6,150 nt of DNA from Firmicutes bacterium UBA6648. GTDB lineage: Bacteria; Bacillota; Clostridia; Peptostreptococcales; Anaerovoracaceae. The position numbers and the translations under genes are program-made. Under the pieces are notes generated by a model that saw only the letters and a list, made by a program, of their open reading frames with translations, was not told the DNA's origin and searched no databases. This document shows positions 1 through 4,384 of the stretch, in pieces (the first letter of the stretch is position 1; the number at the start of each line of letters is the position of its first letter). The stretch lies in the NCBI GenBank assembly GCA_002455605.1, contig DKLE01000026.1, positions 1 through 6,150 of the forward strand. Reading direction: 5' to 3'.

Positions 1-37
1 CTGTCGGTTGGGGGTTCGAGTCCCTCGTGCCTCACCA
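1..37 (+). tRNA. 3' end of a tRNA gene (isotype not determinable)
   Basis: The first 37 bases fit the 3' part of a short-variable-loop (class I) tRNA. The T arm is at 10-26 (stem GGGGG/CCCTC with one G-T pair, loop TTCGAGT), the 3' acceptor strand GTGCCTC at 27-33, the discriminator A at 34 and an encoded CCA at 35-37. The bases before the T arm (CGGTT) fit a 5-nt variable loop, so Leu, Ser and Tyr are unlikely. The anticodon lies outside the window, so the amino acid cannot be read. Encoded CCA is common in Bacillota. tRNA 3' ends are frequent integration targets, which matters because phage-like regulators follow. Confidence 0.9.
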
Positions 38-43
38 TTCATG

Positions 44-92
44 ATAAAACCTTTTGAAACAATTTTGTTTTAAAGGGTTTTATTTATTTTTT
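44..92 (+). terminator. Rho-independent terminator of the tRNA transcript
   Basis: A 17-bp uninterrupted hairpin (44-60 with 67-83, including two G-T pairs) closes on the 6-nt loop AATTTT and is followed by a T-rich tail at 83-92. It begins 6 nt after the tRNA CCA and points in the tRNA direction. On minus there is no T tract after the hairpin, so it is not a good terminator for the convergent minus-strand gene. Confidence 0.85.
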
Positions 93-153
93 GAATATCC
101 TTTGCTCCCACTTCTCCAATACTTCTCCGCTCATTGCTGGTGAACTATACTCT

Positions 154-387
154 TCAATTTGCTTTAGAATCTTCTCCCAAGGCTTTTGGATATTTCGCTT
201 CTAAAAACATATCTACCCGAACGCCAAGCACTCCGCAGATTATTTCATATTCTTCAAAAGTGAGTCTTCTGTTTCCGTTTAAAGCTAAATTTAATTTAGG
301 TAGTGCAATCCCGGTCTTTTCACTGATATGTGTCTGAGTTATTCCCTTACTCTTTAAATAATTTTTAATTTTTTCTCCTACACACAT
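154..387 (-). CDS. Small Cro/CI-family helix-turn-helix regulator (77 aa)
   Basis: Predicted DNA-binding regulator of the XRE (Cro/CI) family. The HTH core spans about residues 4-62: helix 1 around KIKNYLKSKG, then TQTHISEKTGIALPKLNLAL for the turn and recognition region, then the tail LTFEEYEIICGVLGV. Nothing follows but a short polar tail, so it is a minimal DNA-binding protein in the size range of phage Cro-like repressors. The ATG at 385-387 is set by GGAAGGAGG at 394-402, 6 nt upstream. It is divergent from the HTH gene at 567, with a 179-bp shared control region that has operator-like palindromes. Which of the two acts as repressor and which as antirepressor cannot be told. A +1 open frame runs past its stop (see findings), so the 3' end may be altered. 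Confidence 0.8.
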   Translation of the reverse strand: MCVGEKIKNYLKSKGITQTHISEKTGIALPKLNLALNGNRRLTFEEYEIICGVLGVRVDMFLEAKYPKALGEDSKAN

Positions 388-431
388 TTTTAGCCTCCTT
401 CCATTATTTCAATTTTTTTGAAGTTATGTAT

Positions 432-460
432 ATTTTAAGTCGATTTTGTCGAAATGTCAA
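432..460 (-). promoter_or_regulatory. Sigma-A-type promoter of the minus-strand HTH gene
   Basis: Read on minus, a perfect -35 TTGACA lies at 460-455 and a -10 TAAAAT at 437-432, separated by 17 bp. Transcription would start near 425, about 38 nt before the ATG of the 77-aa regulator. An operator-like palindrome (440-452) fills the spacer, so a bound regulator would block polymerase. Confidence 0.8.
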
Positions 461-506
461 GATGCATTTTTCGATTTTGTCGAAATTTTATTTACAAATT
501 CGAAAT
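439..506. promoter_or_regulatory. Operator array: TCGA-N5-TCGA palindromes
   Basis: Two 16-bp direct copies of TCGATTTTGTCGAAAT lie at 440-455 and 471-486. Each contains the palindrome TCGA-N5-TCGA, and the second extends to TTTCGA-N5-TCGAAA at 469-485. Centres (446 and 477) are 31 bp apart, about three helical turns, so both would face the same side of the DNA. A third, degenerate copy keeps only one half (TTCGAAAT, 499-506). The sites sit in the minus promoter spacer, between the two -35 elements and in the plus promoter spacer. Binding by one or both neighbouring HTH proteins is an inference. Confidence 0.75.
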
Positions 507-519
507 AAAATGATACAAT
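491..519 (+). promoter_or_regulatory. Sigma-A-type promoter of the plus-strand HTH gene
   Basis: The -35 TTTACA (491-496) and -10 TACAAT (514-519) are separated by exactly 17 bp, each one mismatch from consensus. The predicted start near 526 leaves a leader of about 40 nt before the ATG at 567. The spacer contains the half-operator TTCGAAAT, and a full palindrome ends 6 bp upstream of the -35. Confidence 0.8.
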
Positions 520-566
520 AAATAATACAATAATAAAATATTATTATTATCTATGAGGTGAATTTA

Positions 567-893
567 ATGAAAAAGTATAGCTTTGGAAGTAGGCTCAAAG
601 ATGCTAGAAAATTAAAAGGATATACCCAAAAACAACTTGCAGAAAAAGTCGGTGCCAAACACAATTCTGTAAGTAATTGGGAAAACGACCAAAACAAGCC
701 GGATCCGGATACAATAGAATTAATATGTGGAGTATTAAATATTTCTCCTAATTATTTATTGAACAATTCGGGTTGCGATGAGCTTGTTCTATCGCCATCA
801 GAAATTGAATTAATTAAAACTTACCGCAATCTATCCTCTCAAAGCAAAGCTCTCATTACGCTGGTTCTAGATTTTGAAGCAAAAAGAAAATGA
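567..893 (+). CDS. Phage-type XRE-family transcriptional repressor (108 aa)
   Basis: Predicted DNA-binding regulator. An HTH_3 domain spans residues 5-65, with the helix-turn-helix in YTQKQLAEKVGAKHNSVSNW and the usual following motif PDPDTIELICGVL. A short C-terminal helical tail (about residues 75-108, beginning LSPSEIELIKTYRNLS) resembles the tails of clostridial phage repressors and may mediate dimerisation (inference). There is no S24 peptidase domain, so LexA/RecA-type autocleavage is not expected. I place the start at ATG 567, because TGAGGTG (554-560) is its ribosome binding site at 6 nt; an in-frame GTG at 558 lies inside that site. It is divergent from the 77-aa HTH gene and probably regulated through the shared operators. 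Confidence 0.85.
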   Translation: MKKYSFGSRLKDARKLKGYTQKQLAEKVGAKHNSVSNWENDQNKPDPDTIELICGVLNISPNYLLNNSGCDELVLSPSEIELIKTYRNLSSQSKALITLVLDFEAKRK

Positions 894-1006
894 ATTATTT
901 TTTGCTTCTCACTTCCTAAAAAATTGTCATTTATGTACTTAATATTTGTACCTTTATCAATAATCATATAATAGTTAGAATTAAAATTTTCATGTACTGC
1001 TTTCAC
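839..1006 (-). CDS. Doubtful 55-aa open frame, unrecognised
   Basis: Between the plus-strand repressor and lysP, a minus-strand frame opens with GTG at 1004-1006, preceded by AGAAGGAG at 1016-1023 (9-nt spacing), and ends at TGA 839-841. The frame stays open upstream to a stop near 1060. The product (including MIIDKGTNIKYINDN) matches no family I recognise. It overlaps the 3' end of the repressor gene by 55 bp on the opposite strand, and no promoter is evident. It may be a gene remnant or chance. Apart from the lysP terminator I see nothing else in 894-1121. Confidence 0.2.
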   Translation of the reverse strand: MKAVHENFNSNYYMIIDKGTNIKYINDNFLGSEKQKIIHFLFASKSRTSVMRALL

Positions 1007-1033
1007 AGAGCATTTCTCCTTCTGTAATGGAAC

Positions 1034-1071
1034 AAAAAAAATGTAGACAGTTATTTCCTATCTACATTTTT
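1034..1071 (-). terminator. Rho-independent terminator of lysP
   Basis: An 11-bp stem (1037-1047 with 1061-1071) has two further pairs beyond one mismatch and a loop around TTATTTC. Read on minus it is followed by a run of eight T (complement of A 1034-1041). It lies about 50 nt after the lysP stop. The T-rich right arm may let it also stop rightward transcription from the repressor gene. Confidence 0.8.
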
Positions 1072-1121
1072 ATATTAATAAAATCAACTATTTATTGCTG
1101 CACTATCTTTCCGCATATACA

Positions 1122-2570
1122 TTATTTCTCGTCATAATCAACAGAAAAATCTGCATGAGCCAGATCCACGACCTTTGTTTTCTTGACTATTTTATAAGAT
1201 ATGTAAAAAGCAAGGAAAACAAGTAATCCGATATAGGCCGGAAGTGCTCCAATAAAGTTTCCCTTTATCAAATTCTCTGTATCTTGTCCGATAATAACAA
1301 CCGTACATAAAGTAAAAGCAATAATAGGTCCTAGGGGGAACAGCTTTGCTTTATATTTTAAAAGGTTCATATCTCTTCCCTGAAGCTTATAGGCTTTTCT
1401 GAAACGATAATGGCTGATTGCAATTCCCAGCCATGCAATAAACCCTGCCATACCCGACGCATGTACCAACCATAAATAAATCGTGTTTTCGCCTACTAAA
1501 TAACCGATAAATGCCAGTACTGATACCGCCGTAGTAAAATATAAACAGTTAATGGGAACTCCGCCTTTGTTAATTTTCCTTAAAAACTTCGGAGCTTTTC
1601 CTTCTTCTGCCATAGCATACAACATTCGGGAAGCCGCATATAGACCGGAATTTCCGCAAGAAAGTACGGATGTTAAGATAACGGCATTCATTACAGCCGC
1701 AGCAATTCCAAAACCGGCTCTTTCAAAAATAAGTGTGAACGGACTCATGGCAATATTATCCGTTCCGGCCTTAAGTAAATTCGGATCCGTGTAAGGAAGA
1801 ATAAATCCTATTATTGCTAAGGCTCCTATGTAAAAGATAAGTATTCTCCAAAATACCGTATTAATAGCCTTCGGAACATTTTTTTTCGGATTTTCAGATT
1901 CTCCTGCTGCTATGCCCACCAGCTCTGTTCCCTGGAAAGAAAAACCCGCAACCATTGCAATAGAAAAAATAGTCGCAAAGCCCCCATTAAATGGAGCATT
2001 TTCAATTGTCCAATTCTTTATCCCCGGAGCTTGTCCTCCCATGATGCCAAATATCATAAGAACACCAACTACAAGAAAGATAACAATGGTAACTACTTTT
2101 ATCCCAGCGAACCAGAATTCAGCTTCTCCGTACATACGTGCAGAAATAATATTGAGTACAAATAATAATGCTAAGAACATTGCACTCCATATTACCCCCG
2201 GAATTTCCGGAAACCAAAACTCCATTACTATTGCTCCTGCAACAAGCTCACAAGCTACAGTAATTGCCCAATTGTACCAATAATTCCAACCCAGAGCAAA
2301 TCCCAGGGCTGGATCAACAAATCGGGTCGCATATGTTTCAAAAGAGCCGGAAACAGGCATAAAAGTAGCCATTTCGCCTAAACTGGTCATAAGAAAATAT
2401 ACCATAACACCAATTAATGCATAAGCGACTATTGCTCCTCCCGGACCTGCCGCACTTATGGACGCTCCTGATGCTACAAATAAACCTGTACCGATAGCTC
2501 CTCCAATGGCAATCATATTCAGATGTCTTGCTTTTAAAGTTCGTTTTAATCCTTCTTTTTCTTTACTCAT
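1122..2570 (-). CDS. lysP: Lysine-specific permease, APC superfamily (482 aa)
   Basis: Predicted cytoplasmic-membrane lysine/proton symporter of the amino acid transporter (AAT) family within the APC superfamily. From memory of E. coli LysP the similarity is strong along the whole length: the TM1 motif MIAIGGAIGTGLFVASG (19-35), VYFLMTSLGEMATFMPVSGS (57-76), GFALGWNYWYNW (90-101), FSFQGTELVGIAAGESENP (210-228), the later AAVMNAVILTSVLS and the TM10 region SGMAGFIAWLGIAISHYRFR. Length (482 against about 489 aa) and the alternating hydrophobic blocks fit a complete 12-TM protein. The start ATG follows AAGGAGG by 6 nt. The leader (2571-2751) is only about 180 bp and AT-rich; I see no lysine riboswitch and no convincing promoter. 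The gene lies downstream of the Acb2-like gene on the same strand, but an AT-only hairpin separates them, so co-transcription is uncertain. A related basic amino acid as substrate is possible. Confidence 0.92.
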   Translation of the reverse strand: MSKEKEGLKRTLKARHLNMIAIGGAIGTGLFVASGASISAAGPGGAIVAYALIGVMVYFLMTSLGEMATFMPVSGSFETYATRFVDPALGFALGWNYWYNWAITVACELVAGAIVMEFWFPEIPGVIWSAMFLALLFVLNIISARMYGEAEFWFAGIKVVTIVIFLVVGVLMIFGIMGGQAPGIKNWTIENAPFNGGFATIFSIAMVAGFSFQGTELVGIAAGESENPKKNVPKAINTVFWRILIFYIGALAIIGFILPYTDPNLLKAGTDNIAMSPFTLIFERAGFGIAAAVMNAVILTSVLSCGNSGLYAASRMLYAMAEEGKAPKFLRKINKGGVPINCLYFTTAVSVLAFIGYLVGENTIYLWLVHASGMAGFIAWLGIAISHYRFRKAYKLQGRDMNLLKYKAKLFPLGPIIAFTLCTVVIIGQDTENLIKGNFIGALPAYIGLLVFLAFYISYKIVKKTKVVDLAHADFSVDYDEK

Positions 2571-2692
2571 TTTAAGCCTCCTTTTTAGTTAAAGAAATAT
2601 GACTGATTAATTTTCATGCTCCTTTCTATATCCATATTTTGTAAACTAATCTTACTATATCATTTTATTGTTTTTTTATCTATACAAAATTA

Positions 2693-2729
2693 AAAATATT
2701 TATAAAATATGTGTTTTTATAAATATTTT
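2693..2729. repeat. Perfect 15-bp AT-only inverted repeat, possible terminator
   Basis: Arms 2693-2707 and 2715-2729 are exact reverse complements made only of A and T (AAAATATTTATAAAA), with the 7-nt spacer TATGTGT. It lies 23 bp after the stop of the Acb2-like gene and about 120 bp before lysP. On minus the arm is followed by TTAATTTTG, so it could be a weak terminator, but an all-AT stem is unusually weak for that. A regulatory protein site upstream of lysP is an alternative. Confidence 0.6.
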
Positions 2730-2751
2730 CAACTATTTAGAATATTCATTT

Positions 2752-2946
2752 TTATTTACCGTTTCTTGCAATGGAAGCATTTGCCCACAAACTGGCTTCT
2801 TCAATTTTAGTAAAAGCTAATGATTTTTCCCTGCCGTCCGGACATTCATTTTCTATTAGTGCAGCCAATTCTTTTGCTTTATCCCTTATGGCCTGATACT
2901 TTTCTATTTGCTCCTTATTTGAATCGTAAAATATAATTTGATTCAA
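2752..2946 (-). CDS. Acb2/Tad1 hairpin-domain protein (64 aa)
   Basis: A short protein carrying the signature I associate with the Acb2/Tad1 hairpin domain: a first helix (about 11-34, IRDKAKELAALIENE), the turn CPDGREKSLA (35-44) and a second helix KIEEASLWANASIARN (47-62). Known members are phage proteins that sequester cyclic nucleotide signals of the CBASS and Thoeris defence systems: Acb2 binds cyclic di- and trinucleotides, Tad1 binds cyclic ADP-ribose isomers. Many family members are untested, so sponge activity here is inference. At 64 aa it is shorter than characterised Acb2 and is essentially the hairpin alone. The start is TTG (2944-2946), the only start that fits AAAGGAG 7 nt upstream. 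It is bounded upstream by the terminator of the 52-aa Cys-rich gene. No structural phage genes are in the window. I found no convincing promoter; a TATAAA box lies near 2999-3007. Confidence 0.78.
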   Translation of the reverse strand: MNQIIFYDSNKEQIEKYQAIRDKAKELAALIENECPDGREKSLAFTKIEEASLWANASIARNGK

Positions 2947-3014
2947 GGTTCTTCTCCTTTCTAAACTGTTCTTACTTTGACTATCGCCAGAGTACTGATT
3001 TTTTATACAAATAA

Positions 3015-3051
3015 GAAAAAAACACTCATCTATGTATACAGATGAGTGTTT
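3015..3051 (-). terminator. Strong terminator of the 52-aa Cys-rich gene
   Basis: A perfect 12-bp stem (AAACACTCATCT 3020-3031 with 3040-3051) closes on an 8-nt loop and on minus is followed by seven T (complement of A 3016-3022). It starts 7 nt after the TAA of the Cys-rich gene. It separates that gene from the Acb2-like gene, so the latter probably needs its own promoter or read-through. Confidence 0.9.
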
Positions 3052-3058
3052 GATAACC

Positions 3059-3217
3059 TTAGCAATTGCAGCTGCTACATCTGCAGCAGGATTTATAACA
3101 GCAGTATTGATAACTGCAACATCGACCGCATCTGCGGCAGCATCTGCGTCGACATACGCAGCAGCAACTACGCCTATGTGTACAGCAGCTTCTACTAGTA
3201 CATGAGGACTGACACAT
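3059..3217 (-). CDS. Small Cys/Arg-rich protein, unrecognised (52 aa)
   Basis: Function unknown. Of 52 residues 20 are Cys (2, 6, 11, 12, 18-20, 22, 26, 27, 30, 33, 34, 39, 40, 44, 45, 47, 50, 52) and 10 are Arg; only one residue, Val21, is aliphatic. Cys occurs as CC pairs, one CCC and CxC or CxxC spacings (for example CCRRCGRCC at 26-34). There is no signal peptide or membrane segment. Evidence that it is real: ATG at 3215-3217 with GAAGGGAGG 8 nt upstream, a TAA seven bases before a strong terminator, and a start region identical over 13 bp to that of the divergent Cys-rich gene at 3387. Base composition is clearly richer in GC than its surroundings. Possible roles are a disulfide-crosslinked structural (for example spore surface) protein, metal binding or a modified peptide; the sequence does not decide. 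An overlapping plus-strand frame lacks a ribosome binding site. Confidence 0.8.
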   Translation of the reverse strand: MCQSSCTSRSCCTHRRSCCCVCRRRCCRRCGRCCSYQYCCYKSCCRCSSCNC

Positions 3218-3253
3218 AACAGATACCTCCCTTCTCATTTTAAAGGTAAGTAC

Positions 3254-3282
3254 ATTATATACTATTCAACCCCGCCACTAAA
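3254..3282 (-). promoter_or_regulatory. Candidate promoter of the 52-aa Cys-rich gene
   Basis: On minus a perfect -10 TATAAT lies at 3259-3254, with a poor -35 TTTAGT at 3282-3277 across a 17-bp spacer. A start near 3247 gives a leader of about 30 nt to the ATG. The weak -35 suggests an activator or another sigma factor. Confidence 0.45.
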
Positions 3283-3329
3283 TGTGATATGAATTCCAGA
3301 ATAAAGAGCAGCACTCTTTTTCCCTCTGC

Positions 3330-3357
3330 ACCTTTTAAAAATTTTTTGCATATTATG
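3330..3357 (+). promoter_or_regulatory. Candidate sporulation-type promoter of the 30-aa gene
   Basis: CATATTATG (3349-3357) resembles the sigma-K -10 pattern CATAnnnTA with one mismatch, and AC (3330-3331) lies 17 bp upstream, as in the sigma-K -35. TATTAT (3351-3356) could alternatively be a sigma-A -10, but no matching -35 is present. The predicted start near 3364 lies just ahead of the ribosome binding site at 3371-3380. The motif is short, so this is tentative. Confidence 0.3.
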
Positions 3358-3386
3358 TAATGAGCAATCAGGAAGGAGGTGCTGTT

Positions 3387-3479
3387 ATGTGTCACCCGTG
3401 CTGCTGGCTTCTCCTATTCTGTTTCTATAATAATTGCAACCAAAATAGATGTCGTAGAGGATGTTGTTATAGGAACTGA
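3387..3479 (+). CDS. Cys-rich 30-aa peptide, unrecognised
   Basis: Function unknown. The peptide has 8 Cys in 30 residues (2, 5, 6, 12, 17, 22, 26, 27). It starts MCHPCC, continues with a short hydrophobic block WLLLFCF (7-13), and ends in an Asn/Arg-rich basic tail with CRRGCCYRN (22-30). The hydrophobic block is too short to be a clear membrane span. The ATG at 3387 follows the near-perfect site GGAAGGAGGT (3371-3380) by 6 nt, and a textbook terminator begins 23 nt after the TGA, so it forms a complete single-gene transcription unit. It is divergent from the 52-aa Cys-rich gene, with 169 bp between starts, and shares its start region. A disulfide-linked structural peptide, metal-binding peptide or RiPP precursor are all possible; no maturation enzyme is in the window. 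Confidence 0.75.
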   Translation: MCHPCCWLLLFCFYNNCNQNRCRRGCCYRN

Positions 3480-3502
3480 CAATATAATATATAAATTACA
3501 AT

Positions 3503-3525
3503 GCCCACTTAATGTGGGCTTTTTT
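3503..3525 (+). terminator. Terminator of the 30-aa Cys-rich gene
   Basis: The perfect GC-rich stem GCCCAC/GTGGGC (3503-3508 with 3514-3519), loop TTAAT, is followed directly by six T (3520-3525). It lies between the convergent 30-aa gene and the response regulator, whose stop is at 3533. On minus the hairpin lacks a T tract, so it mainly serves the plus strand. Confidence 0.92.
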
Positions 3526-3532
3526 ATATTAT

Positions 3533-4384
3533 TTATTTAATTTCACTATACACGAGCAAGCCTTCAATAAACTTATCCACGTTAGCTTTTCCCCCGTCCT
3601 TTCTCTTCCCTCTCAGATGATCCATTTCGGCACGGATGCTTTCGAAATCAAAAACAACATAATGGTAATTTTGAAAAACTTCATTATAATAGTCCTCTAC
3701 TCCCATGGCTGCAATATTGGTCAGCCCTCTTTTTACTGCTCTTCGGATACGTTGTTTTACCATTTTGGGCTCCTCCGATTTTTGGCTGCAGTATAAGGCT
3801 ACCCCTTCTTTAATATTAGATCCGTTATTTTGCAGTCTTTCCTCGCAAATTGCAATGATATCACTGGTTCCGCTTTCTCCCAGCATACCTAAAATCCCCA
3901 GAAGATATTTTATTTCTTTTAGCCGGCTGTCTTTATCTTTTGTACCCTTATTTAAATTTTGTTCAACAGTATTTTTGTCTTGAATTATTTCGCGTATGCC
4001 GCCTAAAGTATTCTCCAGAGTTACTTTTTCATTAACATTTTTAAGCACACTTATCACTTCAATCAGATTGATAGGCTTACTGATAAAAAATTGTATGCCT
4101 TCCTTATAGGCGGCAGCAATCATTTCTTTATCCGATACCTGAGACAGCATGATAAATTTTACCCTTGGTTTTACTTCCCGCACCTTCCGTACCAAAGAAA
4201 TACCATCTAATTGAGGCATCAAATAGTCCACCAGCACAATGTCCGGCTCCTCCAAAATTATTTCTTTTACTGCTGTTTCCGGATCGGTAGAAACGCCGAT
4301 AACCTCCCCAATATGATGTTCTTCCACGATACGGTTTAAAATTTTCACTACACTCAGAGAGTCGTCAACAATAAAATATTTCAT
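3533..4384 (-). CDS. Response regulator with YcbB output domain (GlnL-like, 283 aa)
   Basis: Cytoplasmic two-component response regulator. The receiver domain (1-120) has all key residues: acidic pair Asp7-Asp8, phosphoacceptor Asp53 in VDYLMP, Ser81 and Lys103 in SKP. A linker (about 120-150) rich in charged and polar residues leads to a C-terminal domain (about 150-278, beginning RLKEIKYLLGILGMLGESGT) that matches the YcbB domain of Bacillus GlnL. B. subtilis GlnL with kinase GlnK activates glutaminase and glutamine uptake genes in response to glutamine. Here the gene is second in an operon with the kinase: its ATG directly follows the kinase TAA, and GAGGAG inside the kinase end serves as ribosome binding site, implying translational coupling. 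The upstream AGCS symporter is the likely target. The inducing amino acid is unknown. Confidence 0.88.
   Translation of the reverse strand: MKYFIVDDSLSVVKILNRIVEEHHIGEVIGVSTDPETAVKEIILEEPDIVLVDYLMPQLDGISLVRKVREVKPRVKFIMLSQVSDKEMIAAAYKEGIQFFISKPINLIEVISVLKNVNEKVTLENTLGGIREIIQDKNTVEQNLNKGTKDKDSRLKEIKYLLGILGMLGESGTSDIIAICEERLQNNGSNIKEGVALYCSQKSEEPKMVKQRIRRAVKRGLTNIAAMGVEDYYNEVFQNYHYVVFDFESIRAEMDHLRGKRKDGGKANVDKFIEGLLVYSEIK

Larger units (their letters stand above)
3210..3394. repeat. Inverted 13-bp repeat at both Cys-rich gene starts
   Basis: The sequence CTGTTATGTGTCA occurs on plus at 3382-3394 and as its exact reverse complement at 3210-3222. In both places it spans the last bases before the ATG and codons 1-3 (Met-Cys-His or Met-Cys-Gln), and is preceded by GGAGGT at nearly the same distance. 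This indicates that the two start regions are related by descent or that the leader is under selection, for example as a shared site of translational control. Confidence 0.85.

Noticed and set aside
558..569. GTG at 558 as start of the 108-aa repressor
   Set aside because: The GTG is part of the ribosome binding site TGAGGTG for the ATG at 567; the three extra residues do not belong to the HTH domain.
876..908. GAAGCAAAAA/TTTTTGCTTC hairpin over the repressor stop codon
   Set aside because: The 10-bp stem has a 13-nt loop and no T tract on either strand, so a terminator is not supported.
1552..2283. Plus-strand open frames inside lysP
   Set aside because: They lie antisense to a strongly conserved permease, have no ribosome binding sites and show no family features.
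2571..2751. Lysine riboswitch upstream of lysP
   Set aside because: The leader is short, AT-only in large part, and lacks the GC-rich multi-helix pattern of the L-box.
3032..3205. Plus-strand 57-codon Ala/Thr-rich frame opposite the 52-aa Cys-rich gene, starting at ATG 3032
   Set aside because: No ribosome binding site precedes it, its ATG lies in the terminator loop, and its Ala runs are simply the antisense of TGC Cys codons (GCA).
3303..3321. AAAGAG/CTCTTT mini-hairpin between the Cys-rich genes
   Set aside because: Only 6 bp with a short T tail and no gene ending before it; it could be chance, so it is not called a terminator.
3512..3983. Plus-strand open frames opposite the response regulator
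   Set aside because: Antisense to the conserved YcbB domain; one begins inside the terminator hairpin of the 30-aa gene.
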